Positions 37,035 through 45,844 of a stretch of 54,160 nucleotides of DNA are shown in pieces. The DNA comes from an uncultured Chromatiaceae bacterium (GTDB lineage Bacteria > Pseudomonadota > Gammaproteobacteria > Enterobacterales > Alteromonadaceae), in assembly GCA_946482615.1 (NCBI GenBank), contig CAMLSF010000005.1, forward strand, positions 1 to 54,160. The letters are read 5' to 3'. How positions within the stretch are numbered: the stretch's first letter is position 1; every line of letters starts with the position of its first letter. A program made the position numbers and the translations under genes. The notes under the pieces were generated by a model that was not told the DNA's origin, ran no database searches, and saw only the letters and a list, made by a program, of their open reading frames with translations.

Positions 37035-37892
37035 TCAATAAAAGCGATAACTCATACCTATAAACCAGGTCTGCACTGAATCATCCTGCACTAACGGACT
37101 ATCCGTCATCGCATCATCCAAATGCAGATATCTATAAAAAGTCAGCACAGACCAGCGAGAAGTCAACGCTTTCTGCCAGCCTAAACGTAATTCAGGTTGC
37201 CAACTGGCTCGTCCATTATAACGCTCCAGATAATACAGCTCATCTTCGCCCACTCCATAGTAGGTATCGATCAGTTTGGCACTTTTCCAGTATAAGGTGG
37301 TACTCAGATCAAATTGCCCGCCAGCCAGAGGCCAAAAGCGCGACCAACTCAGACTAGCGTTCTGGCCTTCGTACCTGGAGTTGATGTCTTGCCACAGATT
37401 CAGTCTGCTTTGCCATTGCTCCCCGAACCAGTTGAATTGCAATCCGGCATCTACTGCTGTGGGGCGTTTTTTAACATGCTCAACCGACACAGTACTCATG
37501 GACTTTTCGGTACCAGTATCCACTTCAGGGGGTAAGAATGCACCGGAGCTGTTCATAGTAATGACATTGCTGGCAAACCAACGCTGGAAGTAGCCTTTTT
37601 CCGGGTTCAACCGCATGACTACACTGGCAGCAAACTGATCATTCTGTACCAGACTGTAGCCTAAGGTGCCATTGTCGAAGAACCAGGTATCGGTATAGTA
37701 ACTAAAATCCGGTAAAATCAGCATAGGAAAGCTGTCACCGTCATAAAGAGGGTTGCTGCGTTGTCCTGCACCTAAGGCCACAGACAGCTGAAATTGTTCA
37801 GGCTCTACGCAACCGTCTTCGTTTTTGTTGCATGCCAAAGCGGCGTTGCTACTCAAAAGGCAGATGAGAAAAAACCAAACTACTGATTTCAT
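37035..37892 (-). CDS. MipA/OmpV family outer-membrane protein
   Basis: A 285-residue barrel protein with signal peptide (MKSVVWFFLICLLSSNAALA, cleaved before CNKNED). The MipA/OmpV features are AVALGAG-like SVALGAGQRSNPLYDGDSFPMLILPDFSYYTDTWFFDNG near the N-terminus, many amphipathic strands, and C-terminal WFIGMSYRFY ending in an aromatic residue. Family members are linked to peptidoglycan machinery, osmotic stress and antibiotic response. First gene of the four-gene operon with DUF3019, regulator and kinase. The first 35 residues include an unusual CNKNEDGC pair of cysteines. Confidence 0.9.
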   Translation of the reverse strand: MKSVVWFFLICLLSSNAALACNKNEDGCVEPEQFQLSVALGAGQRSNPLYDGDSFPMLILPDFSYYTDTWFFDNGTLGYSLVQNDQFAASVVMRLNPEKGYFQRWFASNVITMNSSGAFLPPEVDTGTEKSMSTVSVEHVKKRPTAVDAGLQFNWFGEQWQSRLNLWQDINSRYEGQNASLSWSRFWPLAGGQFDLSTTLYWKSAKLIDTYYGVGEDELYYLERYNGRASWQPELRLGWQKALTSRWSVLTFYRYLHLDDAMTDSPLVQDDSVQTWFIGMSYRFY

Positions 37893-38235
37893 CGGACAGG
37901 TTACTCAGGCTATTAATGGCGCATACTGTAGCAGTTAATACAAAACAGCTTAAGCAAAGTTAACAACTTCGTACAAATTGCCGCACTCTGTCACAGCAAA
38001 GTCTTGCCAAAAAACGGGATCCACAGCTTAGCAAATTACGTAATTAATTCAGGGTATGAGGTTCTGAGCGCCATCCGCGAAAAGGATCCCAGACTGCAAT
38101 TTAATGCTATGATGCCCGCTATAAATAAGAACAAACAAGCCAGTGACTGCGGAAGTAACTAAGAGCTATTGTAGGGACTGGGTTTATCCCGGCCTTTCTC
38201 GCAGATAAAGCCACGTTAAGACGACAAGAGATAGA
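37893..38235. other. Divergent intergenic region between mipA-like and lacI-like genes
   Basis: No gene seen. It must hold the promoters of both operons. On the plus strand an extended -10 element TGCTATGAT (38105-38113) is the best promoter candidate for the LacI gene and would give a 5' leader of about 200 nt that ends in the ERIC-like repeat. Confidence 0.4.
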
Positions 38236-38317
38236 GTCTTGCGGAGCATAGTTATCCTATGTGACTGGGGCGAGAGAGTGCAGTCAACGCAGCTGCAGCT
38301 TCAAGAAAGAAGGGTAT
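38236..38317 (+). repeat. ERIC/IRU-like intergenic repeat (3' part)
   Basis: The stretch matches remembered ERIC consensus blocks in order: a GGAGC(A)TA block with hairpin CATAG-TTATC-CTATG, then GTGACTGGGG, CGAGAGAGTGCAGTCAACGC, then CTGCAGCTTCAAG, and finally AGGGTATA. The central GTGACTGGGG is the core of ERIC elements. The 5' half is not clearly recognisable, so the copy is probably incomplete or diverged. Its last bases, GAAGGGTAT, lie directly before the ATG of the LacI-family gene and serve as its Shine-Dalgarno region. Confidence 0.75.
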
Positions 38318-39391
38318 ATGAAGTCAACACATCAGCCAGGAATAGCCCCGATGACACCGATGAAAGGAAAAGCGACCTCTTTTGATATCGCTTATCTGGC
38401 CGGCGTATCGCAATCCACAGTTTCGCGTGCTTTGCGTGACAGCCCGGCGGTTAATCAGGAAACCAAAGACAAAATTTTTGCCATCGCCAAACAGCTGAAC
38501 TACAAGGTGGATAAAAACGCCAGTAATTTGCGCAAGCAGACGACTGGTACTTTGGCACTGTTGTTGTTTGAAGACCCAACTGTAGACGAATCCCAGATTA
38601 ACCCGTTTTTCCTCGCTATGCTGGGCAGTATTACCCGTGCCTGCAGCCAACGTGGGCATGATTTATTGGTCTCTTTCCAGCAACTAAGTAACGACTGGCA
38701 TGCCGACTATGAAGACAGTAAAAAAGCCGATGGTATTATTCTGTTAGGTTATGGCGACTACAAAGATTACGAAGAAAAACTCAATACCTTGCTGGCGCAA
38801 CAAACCCATTTTGTCTGTTGGGGAGCAGAAGTGCAGGGCCACCCTGAATTCACAATCCGCAGTAATAATCTGCAAGGCGGAAAGCTGGCTGGCCAACATC
38901 TGTTGCAACAAGGACGTCGCCGCTTTGCCTTTATTGGTAATGCATCCGATAACAGTCCTGAGTTTCTGGCCCGTTATCAGGGTATGGTTTATGCTCTTGA
39001 GCAGGCCGGAATAGCAGAAGACACAGTGGCGCAGCTGGATGCCATTTCCACAGAACAAGCGGGCTTTGATGCGATAAATCAACTGCATGCTCAGGGTAAA
39101 AGTTTTGACGCTCTGTTTTGTGCCAGTGATCTGATTGCAATAGGGGCTATTCGCGCCTTGCAGAAAAAAGGTCTGAAGGTGCCTGAAGATGTCGCTGTAG
39201 TAGGTTTTGATGATATACCTGTCGCTTCATTTTCGTCGCCGGCCTTAACCACTATTCAACAAAATACCTCTTTGGCTGGTGAAATGCTGGTAGTCAATTT
39301 ATTAAAACTGATTAACCATCAAACCGTAGAGCTGACTGAAATTCAGCCAAAAATTATTGTCCGTCAATCTTGTGGTGCTGCAGAGCGTTAA
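38318..39391 (+). CDS. LacI family transcriptional regulator
   Basis: A 357-residue repressor: N-terminal helix-turn-helix at about residues 18-65 (TSFDIAYLAGVSQSTVSRALRDSPAVNQETKDKI), hinge helix, then a periplasmic-binding-protein-like sugar domain (GTLALLLFEDPT, VVGFDDIPVASFSSPALTTI). The reading frame extends 19 codons upstream, but those codons are the ERIC-like repeat; ATG 38318 with GAAGGG at the right distance is the true start. Adjacent genes for an MFS sugar transporter and, further on, maltodextrin enzymes suggest it controls maltose or related sugar use (inference). Confidence 0.92.
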   Translation: MKSTHQPGIAPMTPMKGKATSFDIAYLAGVSQSTVSRALRDSPAVNQETKDKIFAIAKQLNYKVDKNASNLRKQTTGTLALLLFEDPTVDESQINPFFLAMLGSITRACSQRGHDLLVSFQQLSNDWHADYEDSKKADGIILLGYGDYKDYEEKLNTLLAQQTHFVCWGAEVQGHPEFTIRSNNLQGGKLAGQHLLQQGRRRFAFIGNASDNSPEFLARYQGMVYALEQAGIAEDTVAQLDAISTEQAGFDAINQLHAQGKSFDALFCASDLIAIGAIRALQKKGLKVPEDVAVVGFDDIPVASFSSPALTTIQQNTSLAGEMLVVNLLKLINHQTVELTEIQPKIIVRQSCGAAER

Positions 39392-39412
39392 GCTGCAGCC
39401 CAGGTTCCTTTG

Positions 39413-40348
39413 ATGAAACAGTCCAACAAAGCTTTACATCCGCGCAACAAGCATCAGCAACCTTATGATTTCTCAGCTCTCTGTGCTGCAGTTCCTGCAT
39501 TAACTCCTTTTGTCCGGGATAATGGTTATGGTGTGCTCTCCATAGACTTTGCCAATCCGGATGCAGTCAAAACCCTGAACCAGGCTTTATTAAAGCAGCT
39601 GTATTCTGTGCAGCACTGGCAACTGCCTGATGGTTTTTTATGCCCGGCAGTGCCGGGTCGGGTTGATTACCTGCATTACCTGGCCGACCTGCTAGCTTTG
39701 CTGAATAAAAACAAAGTTCCGACCGGCAGCAAAGTGCGGCTGTTGGATACAGGCTGCGGTGCCAACCTGATTTACCCATTACTTGCACAGGCAGAATATG
39801 GCTGGAAAGTTACGGCCTCAGAGCTGGATCCGGCAGCTACAGACGCAGCTCAGCTGTTGATCAAGCAAAATCAGCTAGAGCATAAAATTGTGCTGCGCCA
39901 GCAGCACAACTCTCAGCATATTTTTCACGGCATTATTCAGCCTGATGATTTATTTGATCTGACCTTATGTAACCCACCTTTTCATAGCTCAGCCGAACAA
40001 GCCTTGGCTGGCAGCGAACGTAAAGCTAAAAATCTGGGGTATAAAAAAGCAGAGCTGAATTTCGCAGGCCGTTCCCATGAACTCTGGTGCCATGGCGGAG
40101 AAGCAGCTTTTATCAAAACTATGATTGAGGAAAGTCAAAGTTATGCGCAGCAAGTACTGTGGTTTAGTAGCCTGGTTTCCAGGCAGGAGAATCTGCCAGC
40201 GCTGCAGCAGCAGTTAACTAAGCTCAGCGCAGAGCATCAGGTGATTGCTATGCAACAAGGCAATAAACAAAGCCGGATTCTGGTCTGGAGTTTTATGCCG
40301 GAAAAACAGCGCCAGCTATGGGGTCAGTTCAGATGGCAGAAGAAATAA
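39413..40348 (+). CDS. rlmF: 23S rRNA (adenine-1618 N6)-methyltransferase
   Basis: A 311-residue SAM-dependent enzyme that methylates A1618 of 23S rRNA. The N-terminus (LHPRNKHQQPYDFSAL, FVRDNGYGVLSIDFANPDAVK) and VPGRVDYLHYLADLL are the RlmF signatures. The SAM site is LLDTGCGANLIYPLL, and the amino-methylase motif is CNPPFH. The ATG at 39413 is preceded by AGG; an in-frame TTG at 39410 is less likely. It lies just after the LacI gene without functional connection. Confidence 0.96.
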   Translation: MKQSNKALHPRNKHQQPYDFSALCAAVPALTPFVRDNGYGVLSIDFANPDAVKTLNQALLKQLYSVQHWQLPDGFLCPAVPGRVDYLHYLADLLALLNKNKVPTGSKVRLLDTGCGANLIYPLLAQAEYGWKVTASELDPAATDAAQLLIKQNQLEHKIVLRQQHNSQHIFHGIIQPDDLFDLTLCNPPFHSSAEQALAGSERKAKNLGYKKAELNFAGRSHELWCHGGEAAFIKTMIEESQSYAQQVLWFSSLVSRQENLPALQQQLTKLSAEHQVIAMQQGNKQSRILVWSFMPEKQRQLWGQFRWQKK

Positions 40349-40364
40349 CAACCACAGCGGATGT

Positions 40365-40401
40365 GCTTCTGACCTGTCCATCGCCAAACAAGGCCAGAAG
40401 C
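40365..40401. terminator. Possible terminator hairpin between rlmF and the MFS gene
   Basis: GCTTCTGACC (40365-40374) pairs with GGCCAGAAGC (40392-40401) with one mismatch and a 17-nt loop, between the convergent genes. A short T-run (CTTGTTTT) follows only about 12 bases later, so it is a weak candidate. Confidence 0.35.
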
Positions 40402-40423
40402 GGGAGAACTCTTGTTTTGCCCC

Positions 40424-41935
40424 TTATTTAGAGGCTAAGCGGCGTGTTTTGACTCGCAGCACATACAAAGCCGCAATAATCCAGCTGACTCCACCTATCA
40501 CCAGCGCGTAAATAGCCTGCTTGTCAAACAGATGGTTCACCAGCGAACCTAAAATACTGGCGGCCAGTAACTGAGGCAACACAATAAAGATATTAAATAT
40601 CCCCATATAGACCCCCATTTTATTAGCAGGCAGGCTGTCGGCTAACAAAGCGTAAGGCAGAGATAAAATAGAGGCCCAGGCCATGCCTACACCTATCATA
40701 GGGATCCACAGCATCAGCGGATCTTCTATCCACATAAAACCAAATAAACCAAAAGCACCACAGACCAGGTTAAAACTATGGGTCAGTTGAATACTGCTTT
40801 TTCGCACCATGACAGGGATCAAAATAGCCGCAATAGCCGCAAAACCATTGTAGATAGCGAACAATATCCCCACCCAATCTGCGCCTTCATTGTAGGCAGC
40901 CGATGTCGTATCGCTGCTGCCATAATGAGTGGCTGTTACAGCAGCTGTGGTATAAATCCATAATGAAAACAGCGCAAACCAGGAGAAAAATTGCACTACA
41001 GCTAAGCGCCGCATCGTAATAGGCATGCTGTACAAGTCGTCGACTATTTGCACCACCATATTGTAGTTTTCTTTGGTTTTGTACCAGCTGGTCAGCCATT
41101 GCAATAAACCAAAAGCAGCTAAACCACCACCGAGAATATACAGCTGTTTGTCCATATCCCAGTTGTACACAACCGTCAGACAGATAATACCGACCAGCAC
41201 AAAAGCCCAGCCACGGTGGAAATAGGTTTTGCCTGAACCTGCAGGTTGCATTACAGGCGCCTGATGATCCAGCTCAGCCATCTCAGCTTTTTCATACTGT
41301 GCCAGTTCAGCCGGACTGTATTCTTTACTGCGGATCACTGTCCAAAGCACGGCCAGTAACAACACTGCACCACCGGCATAAAAGGAATATTTCACCGAGT
41401 CAGGGATCTGACCTTCAGGGGCTGTATTGGCTACATTAAACCAATTCGTCAAAATCCAGGGTAAAGCTGAAGCAACAACAGCTCCTACACCTATGAAAAA
41501 GCTTTGCATTGAAAAGCCCATAGGGCGTTGTCTGGCATTTAAATTGTCACCAACAAAAGCGCGGAATGGCTCCATGGTAACGTTAATGGCAGCGTCTAAA
41601 ATCCACAACATACCAGCGGCAATCCACAGGCCAGGCGAATTCGGCATAAAAAATAAAGCTAAAGTGGTGACTATGGCACCATAGAGGAAAAATGGACGGC
41701 GACGGCCCAGCCTGGTCCAGGTTTTATCACTAAAATGCCCAATCAAAGGTTGCACTAACAAACCTGTTAAAGGCGCTGCAATCCACAAAATTGGAATTTC
41801 ATCAATACTGGCTCCGAGCGTCTGAAAAATCCGGCTGACATTGCCGTTTTGCAGGGCAAAACCAAACTGGATGCCAAGGAATCCAAAACACATATTCCAG
41901 ATTTGCCAGAAACTGAGATTAGGCTTTTGTTGCAT
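40424..41935 (-). CDS. MFS transporter, probable maltose/oligosaccharide importer
   Basis: A 503-residue inner-membrane protein with about 12 helices. The N-terminus ([30 protein letters not shown]) and loop [22 protein letters not shown] are typical of the SLC45/GPH-like sugar transporters used for maltose or sucrose in bacteria with TonB-type maltodextrin loci. AGGA precedes the ATG. Together with the LacI regulator and the downstream GH13/GH31 enzymes it completes a route: outer-membrane TonB uptake, periplasmic hydrolysis, inner-membrane import. The exact sugar is inferred. Confidence 0.88.
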   Translation of the reverse strand: MQQKPNLSFWQIWNMCFGFLGIQFGFALQNGNVSRIFQTLGASIDEIPILWIAAPLTGLLVQPLIGHFSDKTWTRLGRRRPFFLYGAIVTTLALFFMPNSPGLWIAAGMLWILDAAINVTMEPFRAFVGDNLNARQRPMGFSMQSFFIGVGAVVASALPWILTNWFNVANTAPEGQIPDSVKYSFYAGGAVLLLAVLWTVIRSKEYSPAELAQYEKAEMAELDHQAPVMQPAGSGKTYFHRGWAFVLVGIICLTVVYNWDMDKQLYILGGGLAAFGLLQWLTSWYKTKENYNMVVQIVDDLYSMPITMRRLAVVQFFSWFALFSLWIYTTAAVTATHYGSSDTTSAAYNEGADWVGILFAIYNGFAAIAAILIPVMVRKSSIQLTHSFNLVCGAFGLFGFMWIEDPLMLWIPMIGVGMAWASILSLPYALLADSLPANKMGVYMGIFNIFIVLPQLLAASILGSLVNHLFDKQAIYALVIGGVSWIIAALYVLRVKTRRLASK

Positions 41936-42219
41936 ATCGTTGTCCTGTTGCGTCCGGTAGCTTTATTCCGGATCAGATCCGCTCATCAGCCACTCTTGAA
42001 TAAAAAATAGGATCGATCTCAGGTGAAGCACTTTGGCTTCAGGTCTGCAAACCTTTATCCCGGATCTGAGTGTCAGCCTCATTGGGGGCTAAACATGCTT
42101 TTATAGGGTGCCCGATTAGAACAGCGATACATGCTGTACAACAAGATGAATACGTATTCAGGTCAGGCCCTGAACTGCATTTATTCAGCAGTACTTGTTT
42201 ACTATGCCCTGCCAGAACG
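41936..42219. promoter_or_regulatory. Upstream region of the MFS gene with a 13-bp palindrome
   Basis: No gene seen. CGGATC-A-GATCCG at 41969-41981 is a perfect dyad about 35 bp before the MFS start codon and could be the operator of the nearby LacI-family regulator; LacI sites are often short dyads with one central base. GATCGATC (42011-42018) is a second short dyad with no assigned role. Confidence 0.4.
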
Positions 42220-42250
42220 AAAAGTAAAAGGACGCTATAAAGCGTCCTTT
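42220..42250 (-). terminator. Rho-independent terminator of the M13 peptidase gene
   Basis: A perfect 10-bp stem, AAAGGACGCT (42227-42236) with AGCGTCCTTT (42241-42250), and an ATAA loop, about 18 bp past the stop codon. On the minus strand it is followed by TTTTACTTTT-type sequence. Confidence 0.88.
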
Positions 42251-42267
42251 GTACTGAAGCTGCTCTG

Positions 42268-44334
42268 TTACCAGATTTTGACCCGTACCGCATCGTCCCG
42301 GTACATACCATCACCTGGTTTTACATCAAAAGTCTGATAGAACTCAGGCATATTCGACAACACGCCCAGCACACGGTACATGCCCGGAGAATGAGGTCCG
42401 GTGATCACTTGCTGGCGTAAGGACGCGTCACGGAACTTAATACGCCAGACCTGAGACCAGCCCATAAAGAAACGCTGATCACCAGTAAAACCATCAATCA
42501 CAGCGGCGGGTTTGCCTTGCAACGAGGTTTGGTAAGCTTTAAAGGCGACAGTTAAACCACCTAAGTCGGCTATGTTTTCACCTAAACCTAAAGCCCCCTG
42601 CAGTTTTAAATCATCAATAGGATTAAAGGCACTGTACTGGTCAATCATCAGCTGAGCCCGTTTCTGGAACTGCTCTGCATCAGTCGGTTGCCACCAGTCG
42701 GTTAAGTTACCATTGCCATCTGAGCGGCGGCCCTGATCATCAAAACCATGGGTAATTTCGTGGCCAATCACGCCACCAATAGCACCATAGTTCACGGCGT
42801 CATCTGCATTCACGTCAAAAAATGGCGGTTGCAATATAGCGGCCGGAAAGACGATTTCGTTCATCGTTGAACTGTAATAAGCATTGACGGTTTGGGGGGT
42901 CATGCCCCATTCAGTGCGATCCACTGGCTTGCCTAGTTTGGCGACCATACGGTCAAACTCACATTGGCTGCTGCGGCGCATATTGCCCATCAAGTCGCCA
43001 GCCTTTACCTCCAGGCAGCTATAGTCGCGCCATACATCTGGATAACCAATTTTGGTGTTAAATTTAGCCAGCTTTTCCTGAGCCGCTTTTTTTGTTTCAG
43101 GGCTCATCCATTCCAGCCCATCAATAGCCTCTTTAAACGCAACCCTCAGGTTTTTAATCAACTGATCCATCCGCTCTTTCGCTTCAGGTTTAAAGTGGCG
43201 TTCTACATAAATTTTGCCCAGCATAAAACCTAAGGACTCTTCCAATGCCGCCACAGCACGTTTTTCCCGTTCACGCTGAGCTTCTAAGCCAGACAAGGTT
43301 TTGCCATAAAACTCAAAACTGGCCTGATCAAAACTGCTGGCCAGCAATTGGCTGTTTGCACGAACCAGATGGAATTTTAAATAGGTCTGCCACTCCGCAA
43401 CCGGGATTTCACTTTGTAATTTGGCAAAAGCTGTCAGATAAGTAGGTTGACGCACCACCACTTCTTTTACATCCGTAAGTTTGGCTGCGCCTAATAAAGC
43501 GGCCCAATCAAAACCCGGTGCTGTTTCAGCAAGTTGCGCCACAGTCAGCTTGTTATAAGTGGCATTGCGATCGCGGTTTTGTACCCTGCTCCACTGAGCT
43601 TGTGCCAGTTTACTTTCAATGGCATAGACTGTGGTCGCAACTTTGGCCGGCTCTGACCAACCAGCCAGCTCTGCTACTTTAGTAATATAAGCCTGATACT
43701 TCTGCTGAATGTCTTTCGATTTTTCATCGCTGTTCAGATAGTAATCGCGGTCCGGCATACCTAAACCTGACTGGTTTGCCTGCGTAATGTATTGATCCGA
43801 GGCTTTCTGATCCTGACCAACATATAACACTACAGGAGTACCAGCGCGCTCTGCCTGCAATTCACCCCAGAGTTTAGCCAAATCGGCATGTGATGCTACA
43901 GCATCCACTTTCGCAAAGTCAGCTTTTAATGGCTCCAGTCCCAGGCTGTCCAGAGTGGCGGTGTCCATATATGAACGATAGAAATCAGAAATCTTCTGGA
44001 TATCAGTGCCAGGCTCAGCTGTTTTTGCAACCAGCTCCTGCACTATAGCCAGTACTTGTTTGTCCGCATTTTCACGTAACTCATCAAAACTGCCCCAGCG
44101 ACCTTTATCTGCCGGTATTTCAGTTTTCGCCAGCCAATTGCCGTTTACATAACGGAAGAAATCCTGTTGTGGCTTGACGCTGGTATCCATATTAGACAGC
44201 TCGATACCTGAGGTTAAAGTTTTCACTTCAGCTACAGCAGGTGGTGTATCAGTGGATTGGGTTGGAGTTTGGGCTTTGTCACAGCCAGCCAGCGCCAAAA
44301 GCACAGCAAGCGTGAGAGCAGATTTATTTAACAT
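42268..44334 (-). CDS. M13 family metalloendopeptidase lipoprotein (PepO-like)
   Basis: A 688-residue zinc peptidase related to neprilysin and PepO. The signal ends in lipobox LAGC (about residue 18), so it is lipid-anchored in the periplasm. The M13 N-terminal helical domain spans about 50-430 (MDTSVKPQQDFFRYVNGNWL). The catalytic part has NAYYSSTMNEIVFPAAILQPP, zinc motif VIGHEITHGFDDQG (HExxH) and third-ligand motif ENIADLGGL. C-terminal VKIW resembles the family's C-x-x-W end. Monocistronic with its own terminator. Confidence 0.96.
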   Translation of the reverse strand: MLNKSALTLAVLLALAGCDKAQTPTQSTDTPPAVAEVKTLTSGIELSNMDTSVKPQQDFFRYVNGNWLAKTEIPADKGRWGSFDELRENADKQVLAIVQELVAKTAEPGTDIQKISDFYRSYMDTATLDSLGLEPLKADFAKVDAVASHADLAKLWGELQAERAGTPVVLYVGQDQKASDQYITQANQSGLGMPDRDYYLNSDEKSKDIQQKYQAYITKVAELAGWSEPAKVATTVYAIESKLAQAQWSRVQNRDRNATYNKLTVAQLAETAPGFDWAALLGAAKLTDVKEVVVRQPTYLTAFAKLQSEIPVAEWQTYLKFHLVRANSQLLASSFDQASFEFYGKTLSGLEAQREREKRAVAALEESLGFMLGKIYVERHFKPEAKERMDQLIKNLRVAFKEAIDGLEWMSPETKKAAQEKLAKFNTKIGYPDVWRDYSCLEVKAGDLMGNMRRSSQCEFDRMVAKLGKPVDRTEWGMTPQTVNAYYSSTMNEIVFPAAILQPPFFDVNADDAVNYGAIGGVIGHEITHGFDDQGRRSDGNGNLTDWWQPTDAEQFQKRAQLMIDQYSAFNPIDDLKLQGALGLGENIADLGGLTVAFKAYQTSLQGKPAAVIDGFTGDQRFFMGWSQVWRIKFRDASLRQQVITGPHSPGMYRVLGVLSNMPEFYQTFDVKPGDGMYRDDAVRVKIW

Positions 44335-44385
44335 GATTCTTCCCGGAATTGATTTTAGTTATCAGTTTTTACGCAAATCCAGTGT

Positions 44386-44413
44386 AAAGAAAACAAGGCT
44401 ATTGTCCAGCCTT
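44386..44413 (-). terminator. Terminator of the flagellin-like/FlaF-like pair
   Basis: On the minus strand AAGGCT (44413-44408) and AGCCTT (44400-44395) form a 6-bp stem with a 7-nt loop, followed by GTTTTCTTT. It lies about 65 bp after the FlaF-like stop codon. Confidence 0.6.
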
Positions 44414-44477
44414 AAGATTTTGACTGCGACTAGTGGCGCTACAAACCAGACCAAATAGTTCAGGGATCTGATGCGAA

Positions 44478-44819
44478 TCAGGCTTCTAAGCCTTCAGCGA
44501 TTTGAGTTGTTACCTCAATCAACCAGCTTCTGTTCTGCTCAGCAGCAGGTAAATCAAGCTCAGCAATCACGGCCTGAGCCAACTGCTCCAGACTCTTCTG
44601 CAAAGCTAAGGATAAATGGTTATCCGGGTCCATGACCAACCCCAATACGGTCACCCAAAGCAACCTCAGATCAGCCAGAGCTTTAGCTTGGTCCAGTTTG
44701 GAAGCCTTACCTGTTGTTTCTAGTTGATACAAGACACGACGAAACACCTGAGCCTCCAGGGCTTTGGTGTTCGACGCTAAAAGGCGGGTCGTTCGATACA
44801 GATCCAGTGGGCTACGCAT
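44478..44819 (-). CDS. FlaF-like protein (flagellin secretion factor family)
   Basis: A 113-residue all-helical protein that resembles FlaF of alphaproteobacteria. The N-terminus (LYRTTRLLASNTKALEAQVFRRVLYQLE) matches the helix where FlaF reads RELEA. The middle LRLLWVTVLGLVMDPDNHLS matches the FlaF block NRRLWTIF...DPDNPLP, and the C-terminus ends in a TQIAEGL motif like IAAGL. FlaF assists flagellin synthesis and secretion in Caulobacter; gammaproteobacteria normally use FliS. It follows the flagellin-like gene by 9 bp. Assignment is by remembered pattern, not by search. Confidence 0.68.
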   Translation of the reverse strand: MRSPLDLYRTTRLLASNTKALEAQVFRRVLYQLETTGKASKLDQAKALADLRLLWVTVLGLVMDPDNHLSLALQKSLEQLAQAVIAELDLPAAEQNRSWLIEVTTQIAEGLEA

Positions 44820-44828
44820 CAGACTGGC

Positions 44829-45689
44829 TTAATTGAACAAACTCAGCAGAGAGCGGGCACCTTGATCTTTGTTACCTAATCCCATTGTCTGTTGTTTCAG
44901 TTGCTGACGGGTTTCCTCAGCTTGCTTTAACAACGCAGCCCTGCTCTCGTCATCTGGCGCTGCACGGGCTGAGTTACGCCCCCCTGTGCGCTCAGATTCC
45001 AGGCTACTAGCAGCTTTACTAACAGCTGTTGCTGTCTCTAAACGGCTTTTGAGTTTTTTATCTTCTTTGGCTAAACGTTCAGAGCTTTCGTTGACAGATT
45101 TTTCTGCCGAAGCCAAAGCACTGGTTTTACCTTCTTTGCCATTCAGTAGCTCACGGGCTTCTGATGCAGAACCAATTTTTTCCGGCAGACCAAGGCTTTT
45201 ATCCAGCTTACTGCTGCCAAGCTCATTCTGACTGCCATAACTATTGATGGTGACTTTAGTGCTGTTTTTATCTGTCAGTAAATTAACGCCTTGACCGCCA
45301 TCTGCACCTTTATAGCTGGCCCCTTCCAGTGATTTTTCAATACCAGAACGTAATGCAGAATACTCTTTTTGTAATTTTTCGCGCTCTGGTGTGGCTAACG
45401 AATCATCCGCCAGCTTAGTTGCCACCTCCCGGACCTTTACCAGAGAGTCTTTTATATCTGTAGTGGCGGCCTGAGCGCTTTCCACTGCTCCCTTGCCTTT
45501 AGCCAGACTTTGTTGCACTGCAGAATAATCTTTAGCTGAGTTACGGCCAGGACTAAATTCCAGCTCAGCTTTTTTAGCATTGGAAACTGAAGTGCCAGTG
45601 TTGCCAGAAGGCCCACCCGAACCAGGTGTTGTAGCAGGATTGACGACAGGTGTGGAAGGAATAAACCCCGGACTGATCATATTAATCAT
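44829..45689 (-). CDS. Flagellin-like protein lacking terminal D0 domains
   Basis: A 286-residue protein without signal peptide or membrane helix. Residues about 50-145 (KGKGAVESAQAATTDIKDSL, then KVREVATKLADDSLATPERE and GVNLL) follow the flagellin D1 pattern: coiled helix, VREVATKLA, ATPERE, FNG/GVNLL-like. A long Ser/Lys/Glu-rich helical middle follows, then a C-terminal amphipathic helix (ETRQQLKQQTMGLGNKDQ). The usual flagellin N-terminus (INTN...SL) is missing. The ATG at 45689 has GGAG six bases upstream; ATG 45701 has none. It forms an operon with the FlaF-like gene. It might be an unusual filament subunit or an exported accessory protein. Confidence 0.6.
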   Translation of the reverse strand: MINMISPGFIPSTPVVNPATTPGSGGPSGNTGTSVSNAKKAELEFSPGRNSAKDYSAVQQSLAKGKGAVESAQAATTDIKDSLVKVREVATKLADDSLATPEREKLQKEYSALRSGIEKSLEGASYKGADGGQGVNLLTDKNSTKVTINSYGSQNELGSSKLDKSLGLPEKIGSASEARELLNGKEGKTSALASAEKSVNESSERLAKEDKKLKSRLETATAVSKAASSLESERTGGRNSARAAPDDESRAALLKQAEETRQQLKQQTMGLGNKDQGARSLLSLFN

Positions 45690-45701
45690 CACAAGCTCCA
45701 T

Positions 45702-45717
45702 CTGATCTGGCGATCAG
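45702..45717. promoter_or_regulatory. Dyad upstream of the flagellin-like gene
   Basis: CTGATC-TGGC-GATCAG is a perfect 6-bp inverted repeat located just before the ribosome site of the flagellin-like gene. It could be an operator or form a small 5'-UTR hairpin. No sigma-28 or sigma-54 promoter consensus was recognised upstream. Confidence 0.35.
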
Positions 45718-45844
45718 AAATTAGACTACTTACTAGTTTAACCCTCTGGTGTCTTTTCGCCAGCTCAATACGGCTATTTTATCGCCAGAGATCCTTTGCC
45801 TGCGGTTTTCCGTTAAAGTGGCTGTGTGGATTAAGAGGTGTCTT

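Noticed and set aside
38261..38317. 19-codon N-terminal extension of the LacI-family gene
   Set aside because: These codons are the ERIC-like repeat; ATG 38318 has a proper ribosome site and gives a normal LacI N-terminus.
42039..42314. 91-codon minus-strand ORF upstream of the MFS gene
   Set aside because: Overlaps the terminator and 3' end of the M13 peptidase gene and shows no domain or ribosome site.
44829..45689. Flagellin-like gene as a degenerate flagellin pseudogene
   Set aside because: The frame is intact, has a good ribosome site and is paired with an intact FlaF-like gene, so an active gene is more likely.
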